A DNA stretch of 64,000 nt from Curvibacter gracilis ATCC BAA-807 (lineage in GTDB: Bacteria; Pseudomonadota; Gammaproteobacteria; Burkholderiales; Burkholderiaceae_C), in NCBI RefSeq assembly GCF_000518645.1, contig NZ_JADZ01000015.1, positions 124,001-188,000 on the forward strand. The letters run 5' to 3'. Below are positions 19,461 to 28,605 of this stretch, piece after piece (position 1 is the first letter of the stretch; every line of letters begins with the position of its first letter). Under the pieces are notes generated by a model that made no database searches, was not told the DNA's origin, and saw only the letters and a list, made by a program, of their open reading frames with translations. The translations under genes were made by a program, and so were the position numbers.

Positions 19461-20752
19461 GCTCTAACAGCCCGGCGCTTGCGCCACCAGATCACCACCC
19501 CGGTCACACTCAATGTGGCCACCACCAGGCCCATGGCCGAGATCAGCACCCGCCCCGGCAGGCCCAGGATGCGGCCCGAATGCAGCGGGAACTGGGCCTG
19601 CACGAACAGATCGGCCGCAGTGCCTTTCCAGGGTTCGCGCTGGCCCAGCACGCGGCCGTCGCGGCTGTCGATGTACAGCTCGCGGTGGCCCACGCCACCA
19701 CTGCCGTGGCCGTCTTCGGGGCGGAAGAACTGCACCCCATACACGCCATGGAAGCGCGCGTGGTACAGCGCCCCGGCCGGCTCGCGCCAGCCCAGGCGAG
19801 CCGCCTCGCCGCGGGCCCGCGCCAGCGCCTCGGCCCAGTCCAGGCGCGGCGTGATGGCCGCCCCCGGGATGGCATCCAGAGGCGAAGGCGTGCGCTGCGA
19901 CACCAGTGAAATCGCGGGCAGGAACAGCTCGCGGTAGAAGTTGAGCGAGAACGCGGTGAAGGCCAGCGTCAGCAACAGCGCCCAGGTCCAGAGGCTGCCC
20001 GCACGGTGCAGGTCGAAGTTGAGCTTGTAGGCGCCAGCGCCCCAGCGCAGCATCCAGGCGGGCTTCCAGCGCTGCCAGAAACCGGGGGCCGCCCGTGCAA
20101 GTGCGGCACGCCGGCGCGGCGGCAGGGTGAGCACCAGGCCGGTGAAGCAATCCAGCGTCCAGACAGCGGCGATGAGGCCCATCAGCCACACGCCCCAGCG
20201 GTCGATGCCCCAGGCGGCGGGCAGGTGCAGGCTGTAGTGCAGCACGTAGAGGAACGAGATCAGGTTCTCCCGCCCCAAGGGCCACAGGGCCCCCCATTGG
20301 CGGCGGCCCAGCTCGGCCCCCGACACCGGGTCGACGAAGACCTGGTTGAAATCCACGGCCACCGGAGCCCCCGTGGCGGGATCGATGCGCGGCTGCACGC
20401 CCAAGGCCAGGGCGTGGCCAGGCTCGGCCGCCAGGGGCAGGTAGCTGATTTCGACCTGGGGGTGGCGGGCCTCGACGGCCTGGGCCAATGCCAGTGGCGA
20501 TTGAGGCGAGCCCTCGGCCGTGGCCTGGTTGAACTGAGGGTTCAGCCACTCGTCGAGTTCGTGGTCCCAGGAGATGACCGCGCCGGTGACGCCGGCCACG
20601 AACAGAAAGCCGGCCATCAGCAAGCCGGCCCAACGGTGCAGTCGAACCAGCCAGGCGCGCAGGCTCAGGGCTTGCGCTTGAGCCTGAGCCCTCGGCGCGA
20701 CGCGCTCAGAAGCGCCACTGGACACTGAGCTTGGCATTGCGAGGCGCCCCAT
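19427..20752 (-). CDS. PepSY-associated membrane protein, siderophore-receptor partner
   Basis: A 441-residue inner-membrane protein of the PepSY_TM family. An early transmembrane helix contains LHRWAGLLMAGFLFVAGVTGAVISWDHELDEW. A PepSY-like periplasmic region, further helices near 200 and 260, and a last helix (ISAMGLVVATLSVTGVVIWWRKR) precede the basic C-terminus. Such proteins often accompany TonB-dependent receptors and are thought to reduce or release iron from ferric siderophores in the periplasm. Its start overlaps the end of the receptor gene by 47 bases (32 if the ATG at 20737 is used), so it is co-transcribed and presumably Fur-controlled. Confidence 0.8.
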   Translation of the reverse strand: MGRLAMPSSVSSGASERVAPRAQAQAQALSLRAWLVRLHRWAGLLMAGFLFVAGVTGAVISWDHELDEWLNPQFNQATAEGSPQSPLALAQAVEARHPQVEISYLPLAAEPGHALALGVQPRIDPATGAPVAVDFNQVFVDPVSGAELGRRQWGALWPLGRENLISFLYVLHYSLHLPAAWGIDRWGVWLMGLIAAVWTLDCFTGLVLTLPPRRRAALARAAPGFWQRWKPAWMLRWGAGAYKLNFDLHRAGSLWTWALLLTLAFTAFSLNFYRELFLPAISLVSQRTPSPLDAIPGAAITPRLDWAEALARARGEAARLGWREPAGALYHARFHGVYGVQFFRPEDGHGSGGVGHRELYIDSRDGRVLGQREPWKGTAADLFVQAQFPLHSGRILGLPGRVLISAMGLVVATLSVTGVVIWWRKRRAVRACSRSRARGRS

Positions 20753-22916
20753 AGAAACCTTGCGCCCAGTACAGGCTGTTGATGTACTTGCGGTCGGTCA
20801 GGTTGTCGATGTTGAAGGTGGCGCTCCAGTGGGCGTCAAAGTCGTAGCGGGCCATCAGGCCGACCAGGGCATACGCGGCCTGGCGCGTGACGATCTCGCG
20901 CCCCTGGGTGTCGGTCACGCCCTGGTCGCGCGAGATCTGGCTTTGCCAGCGCAGGTTGGCCCCCAGCTTCAGGCCAGGCAGTCGGTCCAGCTTGTAGACG
21001 GTGGACAGGCGCAGGGTCTGGCGTGGCACATAGGTGCGCGCATCGGCCCCGGTGCTGTCGTTGCGGATGCGCATGTGGGTGAAGCCGCCACTGAGCTCCC
21101 AGGCCGGTGTCAGGCGGCCGGCCACATCGAGTTCAAAGCCGGTCGAGGTGGCATCCACCGTGCGGTAGACCAGGGTGCTGCCCACATAGGTGGCGGTGGC
21201 TTCAGCGGTGTTGTTCTGCTGGGTGCGGAACACCGAGGCCGATGCATTGAGTCGGCGCTCGAACCACTCGCCCTTGGCACCCACTTCCAGGTTGCGACCT
21301 TCGATGGGGGGCAGGGGTTGCAGGTTGGCGCCCACCTCGGTCTGCGGGTTGAAGATGCCCGCATAGCTGGCGTAGAGGTTGTGCTGGGTATCCAGCGCAT
21401 AGGTGCCCCCCAGGTACGGCAGGGCCTTGGTCTTGGCGTACTGGTGTTGCACGCCATAGTTCTGGCCGCTGCTGTCGACCTGGGTCACATTGCCCCCGGT
21501 GAACAGCTTGAGTCGGTCGGACAGGTTCCAACGGGCCGTGCCGTACACGCTTTGGCGCCGGATCACAAAGCTGGCGCTGTTCGAATAGGCGTCGAAACTC
21601 GGTTGGGTGTAGTTGCCGGTCCAGTGGCTCAAAGAGGGCAAGGCGGTGCCGATATCAGCGCTGTACCAGGAGAGTTGCTGGGTGTCGCTGCGCGCCGTGC
21701 TGGCCCCCAGCACCAGTTCGTGACGGCGCCCGGCCAGATCAAACGGGCCGCTGGCATAGACGTCGACCAGGGTCTGCTTCTCGCGGCTGCGGTAGTAAGA
21801 AGGGTAGCTGTACAGGCCCAGACCGGTGCTGGCATCGGGTGTGCCATAGGCATAGAACAGATCGCCCTCTGAGCGCAACAGGCGCTGACTGAGCACACCT
21901 TTGACCTGCCAGCCGCTGTCGAGCTGATGGGCCAGTTCGATGAAGCTGCGCGCATCAGAGGTATTCCAGTTGCTCCAGTTGGCCGCGGTGCTGGTCGAGA
22001 CGGGGTACTGGGTGGCGCTGCCGTCGGTGTTGTAGAGCGGCAGGGCCCCCCACATGCTGCCGCGTGGCTGGTTCTTCTGGTAGCTCAGGCCTGCGCTCAG
22101 TCGGGTGCTGGGGGCCAGGTCGGCCTCCAGCACGGCCGACAACACCTGCTTGTGCAGGGAGTAGCGGTCGAGGTAGCTGTTCTTGTCCTGATCGGCCAGC
22201 ACCAGGCGCCCGCGCAGGGTGCCGGCGGCGTTCAGCGGGCCGGCGATGTCGGCGTCCAGGCGGCGGTTGTTCCAGCTGCCCAGGCTCAGGCCGGCCGAGG
22301 CCTGGAAGTCGGTGGTCGGGCGCTTGCGCACGAAGTTGATGGTGGCCGAGGGGTTGCCGGTGGACGACATCAGCCCGTTGGCGCCTCGCAGCACTTCGAC
22401 GCGGTCAAACAGCGCGGTGTCCATGTCGCCCTCCTGCCCTCCGTTGGTGAAGGGCAGGCCCAGGCCGTCGACCTGGAAGTTGCTGATGTCAAAGCCTCGG
22501 GCGCTGTAGTAGGTGCGGTCTGTCTCGATGCGCTCGACCTGGATGCCGGTGGCGTTGTCCAGCACCTCGTTGACGTTTTGCAGCGCGAAGTCATCCATCT
22601 GCGAACGCGTGACCACGCTGATGGACTGCGGCGTGTCCTTGATCGACAGGTCGAGCCGGGTGGCGGTGCTGGTGGCGCGCGTGGTGTAGGCGCCGGTGCC
22701 TTCGGTGCTGGCGTCGGCGCCGGCCGACACCGTCACCTCCTTGAGGCTCTGGCCTGCCGGATCGGCCGCCTGTGCCTGCAGCGCGGGCACGCCCACAGCC
22801 ATGGCAGCCACCAGGGCACGCAGGCTGAAAGCGGAAGAAGTGGCCGGTTTGAGCGGTTGGAGGGGGCGCCGTCGCAGGCGCCTGGCAAGCAGGGAAGAGG
22901 ATGGTGCGGTCGTCAT
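20706..22916 (-). CDS. TonB-dependent siderophore receptor
   Basis: Outer-membrane ferric-siderophore receptor of 736 residues from ATG 22916. The signal peptide (RALVAAMAVGVPALQAQA) ends near residue 50. A plug domain follows (SIKDTPQSISVVTRSQMDDF, NATGIQVERIETDRTYYSARGF, DRVEVLRGANGLMSSTGNPSATINFVRK). The remainder is a beta barrel ending in the aromatic C-terminal residue of outer-membrane proteins (SVQWRF). The plug motifs are those of the FpvA/FhuE-type siderophore receptors. A Fur-like site lies 15-32 bases upstream of the start. Confidence 0.92.
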   Translation of the reverse strand: MTTAPSSSLLARRLRRRPLQPLKPATSSAFSLRALVAAMAVGVPALQAQAADPAGQSLKEVTVSAGADASTEGTGAYTTRATSTATRLDLSIKDTPQSISVVTRSQMDDFALQNVNEVLDNATGIQVERIETDRTYYSARGFDISNFQVDGLGLPFTNGGQEGDMDTALFDRVEVLRGANGLMSSTGNPSATINFVRKRPTTDFQASAGLSLGSWNNRRLDADIAGPLNAAGTLRGRLVLADQDKNSYLDRYSLHKQVLSAVLEADLAPSTRLSAGLSYQKNQPRGSMWGALPLYNTDGSATQYPVSTSTAANWSNWNTSDARSFIELAHQLDSGWQVKGVLSQRLLRSEGDLFYAYGTPDASTGLGLYSYPSYYRSREKQTLVDVYASGPFDLAGRRHELVLGASTARSDTQQLSWYSADIGTALPSLSHWTGNYTQPSFDAYSNSASFVIRRQSVYGTARWNLSDRLKLFTGGNVTQVDSSGQNYGVQHQYAKTKALPYLGGTYALDTQHNLYASYAGIFNPQTEVGANLQPLPPIEGRNLEVGAKGEWFERRLNASASVFRTQQNNTAEATATYVGSTLVYRTVDATSTGFELDVAGRLTPAWELSGGFTHMRIRNDSTGADARTYVPRQTLRLSTVYKLDRLPGLKLGANLRWQSQISRDQGVTDTQGREIVTRQAAYALVGLMARYDFDAHWSATFNIDNLTDRKYINSLYWAQGFYGAPRNAKLSVQWRF

Positions 22917-22928
22917 TCGCCGGATTCT

Positions 22929-22948
22929 AATGCGAATGATTCTTATTT
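22929..22948. promoter_or_regulatory. Fur-box-like operator upstream of the TonB receptor
   Basis: The A/T-rich AATGCGAATGATTCTTATTT stands out in GC-rich surroundings. Its core TGCGAATGATTCTTA (22931-22945) matches 10 of 14 defined positions of the 7-1-7 Fur motif. Its place, 15 bases before the receptor ATG, suits iron repression. Confidence 0.5.
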
Positions 22949-23073
22949 GTGAATCAAGTTTGCAAAGGTAACACCCCCCGGCAAGCACCCGCTCAACACA
23001 AGATGGACAATGATCGACTTGTCCAGCCTGCGGGCCCGGCGCGCCTTGGTAGCGCAGGCCCCTGCCCCCACCC

Positions 23074-24276
23074 ATGACCACCCTCACGCCCGATGTCGCC
23101 CCCTACCTGGGTCAGTTGATCGGCTTCCGCCGCGACCTGCATGCCCACCCCGAACTGAAATACGAAGAGCAGCGAACCGCCGCCCGCGTGGCGGCCTACC
23201 TGGAGGCCCTGGGGCTGCCGGTGCACCGAGGCCTGGCCCAGACCGGTGTGGTGGCCACGCTGCACGGCCGTGGCCGCAGCGCCGCCAACCCGGGGCCGGC
23301 GGTGGGGCTGCGCGCCGACATGGACGCGCTGCCGGTTCAAGAGATCAACACCTTCGGCCATGCCAGCCAACATGAAGGCCGCATGCACGCCTGCGGCCAC
23401 GACGGCCACACCACCATGCTGCTGGGGGCGGCCACCCTGCTGGCCCAAAAACCCGACTTTGATGGCACCGTGCACTTCATCTTCCAGCCCGGCGAAGAAG
23501 GCGGCGCCGGCGCCCGGGCCATGATGCAGGAGGGCCTGTTCGAGCGCTTTCCGATGCAGGCGGTGTTTGCGCTGCACAACTGGCCGGCCCTGCCGGCCGG
23601 CCAGATGGGCGTGCGGGTGGGGCCCATCATGGCCTCGGCCAACCGCTTCGAGGTGCGGGTGCAAGGGCGCGGCGGCCACGCCGCCCAGCCGCATGCCGCG
23701 CTGGACCCGATCCCGGTGGCCTGTGCCATCGTGGGCCAGTTGCAATTGCTGGTGTCACGCCAGACCGACCCGCTGGACAGCGCCGTGCTCACCATCGGCA
23801 AGATCGAAGGCGGCACGGTAGAGAACATCATCCCCGACGAAGCCGCCCTGTACGGCACCTGCCGCACCCTGCAGCCCGAGACGCTGGAGCGCCTGGTGGC
23901 CGGCATCGAGCGCATCGCCACCCACGTGGCCGAAGCACACGGCTGTACCGCGCGCGTGATCATCAAGCCCGGCTACCCCTGCACCGTGAACCATGCCCGA
24001 GAGGCCCGCTTCATGGGCGAGGTGATGGCCGAGGTGGTGGGCGCACAGCAGGCCCACACCGACGTGCTGCCGGCCATGACGGCCGAGGATTTCGGCTTCA
24101 TGCTGGAGCAGGTGCCAGGCGCCTACGGCTGGATCGGCAACGCGGCTGCGGGCCAGCCCGGCGTGAACCTGCACGCGGCGCACTACGATTTCAACGACGA
24201 CATCCTGGGCCTGGGCGCCACCTTCTGGGACCGGCTGGCGCGGCAGTGGTTTGCCCGCGGCATGGGCGCCGCCTGA
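23074..24276 (+). CDS. M20-family amidohydrolase (hippurate hydrolase-like)
   Basis: Cytoplasmic metallohydrolase of 400 residues that cleaves N-acyl amino acids. Metal-site motifs are MHACGHDGHT (C107, H109), PGEEGG with the catalytic and metal Glu pair E141-E142, and FALHNW (H168). The dimerisation domain is visible at RGGHAAQPHAALDP. The AMDALPVQE-type motif near 82-90 completes the pattern. It stands alone, divergent from the siderophore receptor. The natural substrate, such as an N-acyl amino acid or auxin conjugate, cannot be decided. Confidence 0.88.
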   Translation: MTTLTPDVAPYLGQLIGFRRDLHAHPELKYEEQRTAARVAAYLEALGLPVHRGLAQTGVVATLHGRGRSAANPGPAVGLRADMDALPVQEINTFGHASQHEGRMHACGHDGHTTMLLGAATLLAQKPDFDGTVHFIFQPGEEGGAGARAMMQEGLFERFPMQAVFALHNWPALPAGQMGVRVGPIMASANRFEVRVQGRGGHAAQPHAALDPIPVACAIVGQLQLLVSRQTDPLDSAVLTIGKIEGGTVENIIPDEAALYGTCRTLQPETLERLVAGIERIATHVAEAHGCTARVIIKPGYPCTVNHAREARFMGEVMAEVVGAQQAHTDVLPAMTAEDFGFMLEQVPGAYGWIGNAAAGQPGVNLHAAHYDFNDDILGLGATFWDRLARQWFARGMGAA

Positions 24277-24299
24277 GGCAGCAGGCCCAGCCTGGCGGC

Positions 24300-24689
24300 T
24301 CAGGCCGCCGCTGACGGCACTTGCGGCTCCAGCGCCTGCCGCCCCAGCAGGGCCAGGCCCTCGGCCACGCCACGCAGGCGCAGGCTCAGCGCCTGACTGA
24401 GCAGCGAGGCCAGGGCGGCTTCGGCCTGGGGCCGGGCCACCACGTCTTTCACCAGCGCCCACAGCGTGAGCACGCCGCGCTCGGTCTCGACCAGCGTCAG
24501 GGGAGCGGCCTCGGCCCAGTCGCCGCCACCCTGCAGGGCATCGGCCAGCCCTTGCTGGGTGAGCAAAATGGCCGTCGCGCGGATGGAGCCGTCGTCCACC
24601 GTGGCTTTCAGGCGCGGGGCGGAATCCGGGAGGGTGTGGATGCGTGCCCCCGATGGGGTGCTGGGATCTTGCAGATGCGGGATGCGCAT
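24300..24689 (-). CDS. Hypothetical protein
   Basis: A 129-residue protein I do not recognise. It has no signal peptide or membrane segment. The middle is a mix of strands and helices (LKATVDDGSIRATAILLTQQG, then APLTLVETERGVLTLWALVKDVV), and the C-terminal third is a Leu/Ala-rich helix. ATG 24689 is favoured because the upstream extension is Trp/Arg-rich and lacks similarity to a protein start. It is convergent with the amidohydrolase gene and divergent from nrdJ. Confidence 0.5.
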   Translation of the reverse strand: MRIPHLQDPSTPSGARIHTLPDSAPRLKATVDDGSIRATAILLTQQGLADALQGGGDWAEAAPLTLVETERGVLTLWALVKDVVARPQAEAALASLLSQALSLRLRGVAEGLALLGRQALEPQVPSAAA

Positions 24690-24996
24690 GGTGTCTCCGG
24701 GTTCAATGCGGCACACGGGCAAGCGCCCGGACCAGCGGAGTGCACCGAAGGCCCAAAACGGTGCGCAACGCCCCCAACCCAATGGGAGAGTCGGCACTTG
24801 TTTCGCCTAAAAAACATTGCTTTAAATTTGCACTCATCACAGTCTTCTCAAGCAAGGCACATGCCCGGGTTGTCTCCTGACACAGGATCCGATCATCAAC
24901 AAGCGCTGAAACCTCTTGCTGATCAGGGTCAAGCACAGGGCTCAAGCTCGGCCTATGCTGCGTTCTTTTCGGTGGCCCGCCACCCAAGGAATGCCC
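24690..24996 (+). promoter_or_regulatory. nrdJ upstream region: FNR/Anr-like site and -10 element
   Basis: In this gene-free region of about 300 bases, CTGATCAGGGTCAA (24919-24932) matches the FNR/Anr consensus TTGAT-N4-ATCAA at 8 of 10 defined positions. TATGCT at 24954-24959 is a fair -10 hexamer. Placing the start at about 24966 puts the site's centre near -41, the position used by FNR-type activators at class II promoters. An AAGGA at 24986-24990 is the ribosome-binding site. No cobalamin riboswitch or clear NrdR box was seen. Confidence 0.4.
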
Positions 24997-27591
24997 ATGG
25001 ACACTGCTGTCACCGCCACCGCTGCGGCGCTCGCCCCCCAAAGCATCACCACCGAGGTGTTGCAGGAGAAATACTGCCAGGCCGAACTGGGTGAACACTC
25101 GGCCGGCCAGGTGTTCGAGCGCGTGGCGCGGGCGGTGGCCTCGGTCGAGCCCACGCCCGAACTGCGCGCCGAGATGGGCGAGAAGTTCCGCCTCAACATG
25201 CTGGCCGGGGCCATTGGCGCCGGGCGCATCATGGCCTCGGCCGGGGCGGGTCACAACGCCACCTTCATCAACTGCTTTGTGCAGCCGGTGGGCGATGCGG
25301 CGGTGGGCTACGACGAAGACGGTGTGCCCGGCATCTACACCGCGCTGTCGCAGGCCAGCGAAACCCTGCGCCGTGGTGGCGGCGTGGGCTACAACTTTTC
25401 GGCCATCCGCCCCAAAGGTGCGCTGGTCAAGGGCACGAACTCGGACGCCTCCGGGCCCTGCACCTTCATGGATGTGTTCGATGCCTCGTGCCGCACGGTG
25501 ATGGCGGCGGGCTCGCGACGCGGCGCACAGATGGGCATCCTGAACATCGACCACCCCGACGTGCAGGAGTTCATCGAAGCCAAGCGCACCAAGGGGCGCT
25601 GGAACAACTTCAATGTGTCGGTGGGAGTGACCAAGGCCTTCATGCAGGCGCTGGCCGCACAAGGCCAGGTGCAACTGGTGCACAAAGCGCGACCGACACG
25701 GGCCCTGATCGAGCGGGGCGCCTTCCAGCGCGAAGACGGCCTGTGGGTGTACCAGGAGGTGAGTGCCAGCGCCCTGTGGGACCGGGTGATGCGCTCGGCC
25801 TACGACTATGCCGAGCCGGGCATCATCTTTCTGGACCGGGTCAACGAAGACAACAACCTGCGCTACTGCGAAGAAATCGTCGCCACCAACCCCTGCGGCG
25901 AACAGCCGCTGTGTGCCTATGGCTGCTGCGACCTGGGGCCGATCATCCTGCCAAGCTTTGTGCAGCAGCCCTTCACACCGGCGGCGCGCTTCGATGAGGC
26001 GGGCTTCATCGCCTCGGTGCGGCTGCAGGTGCGCTTTCTGGACAACGTGCTGGATGCCACGCCCTGGCCACTGAAAGAGCAGCAGGAACAGGCCATGGCC
26101 AAGCGGCGCATCGGCGTGGGCTTCACCGGCATGGGCAATGCCCTGGCCATGCTGAATCTGCGTTATGACAGCGAAGCCGGTCGACGTGAGGCCGCCCACA
26201 TCGCCGAATTGATGCGCGATGCGGCCTACGCCGCCTCGATCGACCTGGCCATCGAGCGCGGTCCGTTTCCGGCCCTGCAGGCCGAGGCCTATCTGGCGCC
26301 CGGCACCTTTGCCTCGCGCCTGCCCGAGACCTTGAAGGCGCGCATCCGCGAGCACGGCATCCGCAACAGCCACCTGCTGTCGATCGCCCCCACCGGCACC
26401 GTGAGCCTGGCCTTTGCCGACAACGCCAGCAATGGCATCGAGCCGCCGTTCTCGCTGGCCTACACGCGCAACAAGCGCACCCCCGATGGCGGCACCCAGG
26501 CCTTTGCCGTGGTGGACCACGGCCTGCGGGTCTTCCTTGGCACGCTGGAGCCGGCCTTCGGCAACGCCGTGCTGGACGCGGTGTGCCGCTACCAGGACGA
26601 GTTCAGCCACGAGGGCCAGCGCCTGCGCGTGAGCCAGGTGCTGCCCGACTCGATGGTGACCGCGCTGGCCATGTCCTGCGATGACCACCTGGCCATGATG
26701 GGCGCGGTGCAGCCCTTCATCGACACGGCCATCAGCAAGACCGTCAACGTGCCGGCCGACTACCCCTTTGACGATTTCAAGAAGTTGTACCTGCGCGCCC
26801 ACGCCTACGGGCTCAAGGGCTGCGCCACCTACCGGCCCAACGACACCCTGGGCGCGGTGCTGGAGGTGCCCACCGCCGCCACCGCCAACAACGCCGCCCC
26901 TGGGACCAGCCCCGGCCCCGCGCCGGCCCCGCTGGACATGGACCCGCTGCGCATCAGCATCGAAAAACGCCCCGAAGGCGAAACCCCGGCGGTGACCGAG
27001 AAGCTGGTCTACCACACCTCCGAAGGCCAGAAATCGCTGTACCTGGTGGTGTCCTTCGTGAGCGTGGAGGGCTTTCTGGAGGGCCAAAGCGTGACCGTGG
27101 AGCGGCCACTGGAGGTGTTCATCCCGGCCGGCCAGAACGACGAGGCCCAGCAATGGGTGACCGCCGTGGCCCGCGTGCTGTCGCTGACGGCGCGCGACGG
27201 CCGCCTGCCCAAGGCGCTGGCCGATCTGCGCAAGGTGACCTGGGACAAAGGCCCGGTGCGCTCGGGCTACTACCGCAAGGCCGATGGCACCCGGGTACCG
27301 CGCTTTCACAGCTCGGAAGTGGCGGCCATCGCCTATGCGGTGCAGCAGATCCTGTACCGACGCGGCTTTCTGGACGACGAGGGCCGTGTGATCCCGGCGC
27401 TGCGCCAGCACGCATCGCGGGCCGCCGCCCCAGGCCAGACCCCGGCGCCGGCCCCGGGCGAGCCCGCCATGCTGCCGCACATGGAGGTCACGCCGGGCAA
27501 GCCCTGCCCTGAATGTGGCGCCCATGCGCTGGTCAAGAAAGATGGCTGCGAATTCTGCACGCACTGCGGCTACCTCGGATCTTGCGGCTGA
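24997..27591 (+). CDS. nrdJ: Adenosylcobalamin-dependent (class II) ribonucleotide reductase
   Basis: Reduces ribonucleotides to deoxyribonucleotides using a B12-generated thiyl radical, so it needs neither oxygen nor an activase. It has 864 residues. Active-site Cys C93 (INCFVQP) and the NPCGEQPL motif (near 299-306) are present, as are the substrate-binding segments GGGVGYNFSAIRP and SIAPTGTVSLAFADNASNG. The C-terminus has a TSCPD-like domain and a Cys cluster (CPECG...CEFCTHCGY...SCG). The ATG at 24997 lies 6 bases after AAGGA. Another in-frame ATG at 24991 abuts the SD directly and is unlikely. Confidence 0.93.
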   Translation: MDTAVTATAAALAPQSITTEVLQEKYCQAELGEHSAGQVFERVARAVASVEPTPELRAEMGEKFRLNMLAGAIGAGRIMASAGAGHNATFINCFVQPVGDAAVGYDEDGVPGIYTALSQASETLRRGGGVGYNFSAIRPKGALVKGTNSDASGPCTFMDVFDASCRTVMAAGSRRGAQMGILNIDHPDVQEFIEAKRTKGRWNNFNVSVGVTKAFMQALAAQGQVQLVHKARPTRALIERGAFQREDGLWVYQEVSASALWDRVMRSAYDYAEPGIIFLDRVNEDNNLRYCEEIVATNPCGEQPLCAYGCCDLGPIILPSFVQQPFTPAARFDEAGFIASVRLQVRFLDNVLDATPWPLKEQQEQAMAKRRIGVGFTGMGNALAMLNLRYDSEAGRREAAHIAELMRDAAYAASIDLAIERGPFPALQAEAYLAPGTFASRLPETLKARIREHGIRNSHLLSIAPTGTVSLAFADNASNGIEPPFSLAYTRNKRTPDGGTQAFAVVDHGLRVFLGTLEPAFGNAVLDAVCRYQDEFSHEGQRLRVSQVLPDSMVTALAMSCDDHLAMMGAVQPFIDTAISKTVNVPADYPFDDFKKLYLRAHAYGLKGCATYRPNDTLGAVLEVPTAATANNAAPGTSPGPAPAPLDMDPLRISIEKRPEGETPAVTEKLVYHTSEGQKSLYLVVSFVSVEGFLEGQSVTVERPLEVFIPAGQNDEAQQWVTAVARVLSLTARDGRLPKALADLRKVTWDKGPVRSGYYRKADGTRVPRFHSSEVAAIAYAVQQILYRRGFLDDEGRVIPALRQHASRAAAPGQTPAPAPGEPAMLPHMEVTPGKPCPECGAHALVKKDGCEFCTHCGYLGSCG

Positions 27592-27598
27592 GCGGAGC

Positions 27599-27910
27599 TC
27601 AGGGCCGCTCGGCATCCTGCAGGCCGGCCTGGTAGCGGCAGCGCAGCTCGGTGATGCGCACGCCCTGCGGCGCGCTTTCCAGCGACTGGGCCTTGGGCTC
27701 CAGCCCACCCCAGCGGTTGCGCACCTGGTCGATCTGGTAGGTGCGGTCCCAATGCGGCCCCAGGCCGCGCGCCATGCAGCGTTGCACGTCGGCATAGCGC
27801 AGGGCCAGGTCGCTCTCGGCCTCTTCGGCATGGGCCAGGCCCAGGCTCAGCAACAGCGTGGAAAGCAGGAGAAAGGGAAGGATAAAGGAACGCAGAGGGC
27901 GCAACAGCAT
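27599..27910 (-). CDS. Small exported hypothetical protein
   Basis: A 103-residue protein with a clear signal peptide (MLLRPLRSFILPFLLLSTLL... ending AHA near residue 28). A mature domain of about 75 residues follows with two Cys (QRCMARG and LRCRYQAG) that could form a disulphide. No family was recognised. It is convergent with nrdJ, with only 7 bases between the two ends. Confidence 0.6.
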   Translation of the reverse strand: MLLRPLRSFILPFLLLSTLLLSLGLAHAEEAESDLALRYADVQRCMARGLGPHWDRTYQIDQVRNRWGGLEPKAQSLESAPQGVRITELRCRYQAGLQDAERP

Positions 27911-27941
27911 CGGTGGGGAGCAGAGAGGATCAAGCGACAGA

Positions 27942-27966
27942 AACCCCGTCGCGACACGACGGGGTT
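27942..27966 (-). terminator. Rho-independent-like hairpin downstream of the Ala-rich gene
   Basis: Ten-base perfect arms AACCCCGTCG (27942-27951) and CGACGGGGTT (27957-27966) enclose a 5-base loop. Read leftward it ends in TTTCTGT, a weak T-tract. It lies 135 bases beyond the stop of the Ala-rich gene and just upstream of the small exported protein gene, so it probably ends the former's transcript. Confidence 0.55.
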
Positions 27967-28100
27967 GAACCGGATCGACAAGAGACAGATCCGGCCAGGC
28001 TCACTGTGAGCAGCGCAGGCCGAGATGGTTCCGCGCTGAACACTTGCCTGATGAGGACAGCAGGTGCATCAGGGCCCCATAGGGCCTGGTGCATCCCCAC

Positions 28101-28478
28101 TCACTTGATCGCGGCGCTACTGGTCACGCTGGCCTTGGCAGCATTGGCGGCCTTGGCGGTATTGGGGTGCACGGTCTTGTGAGCCGCCTTGGCATGCAGC
28201 GTGGTGGGCTGCTTGGCCTTGGCGGCCGGTGTTGCCGCGGCGGTGGTTGGGCTCGCCTTGTCTGCTGCCGGCGGGGTGGCAGCCGGGCCCACGGTGCTGA
28301 CCACCGCGGGCTTGACCTCCACCGGCTTCACGCCCGGCGCCGAGGCCGCAACCGCCGGCGTGACCGGGGCGGCTGCAGCGGGCATGGCAGGGGTGGCGGC
28401 CGGTGCCTGCGCCCAGGCACCCAGGGACACACAGGCCGACAGCACGGTGGCGGGAAGGATGGCAAACAGCTTGTTCAT
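28101..28478 (-). CDS. Ala/Pro/Lys-rich exported low-complexity protein
   Basis: A 125-residue protein with an N-terminal export signal (MNKLFAILPATVLSACVSLGAWAQ). LSAC could act as a lipobox, or AWA-Q as a signal peptidase I site. The rest is low complexity: Ala/Pro-rich up to about 65, then Ala/Lys/Thr/His-rich (AAKAKQPTTLHAKAAHKTVH). The layout resembles acid-shock (Asr-like) proteins, but no firm homology can be claimed. A purine-rich AAAAGGGT lies before the ATG. A longer upstream frame exists but has no protein-like character. Confidence 0.65.
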   Translation of the reverse strand: MNKLFAILPATVLSACVSLGAWAQAPAATPAMPAAAAPVTPAVAASAPGVKPVEVKPAVVSTVGPAATPPAADKASPTTAAATPAAKAKQPTTLHAKAAHKTVHPNTAKAANAAKASVTSSAAIK

Positions 28479-28605
28479 AGCTAAACCCTTTTCTCTCGTT
28501 GAGCCCCAGGCAAAAGGCCTGGTTGCTACCTTCAACGCCCTGGTTTCGACCGTCGATGACGTCTTGCGCGCCAAGTTGTAACTACCGGTTTCCCGCCCGG
28601 ACCAC

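Noticed and set aside
24690..24990. Cobalamin riboswitch before nrdJ
   Set aside because: No B12-box-like motif or matching paired elements were seen.
28506..28522. Hairpin CCAGGC-N5-GCCTGG between the AhpD-like gene and the Ala-rich gene
   Set aside because: Short stem with no T-run on either strand; it is not supported as a terminator.
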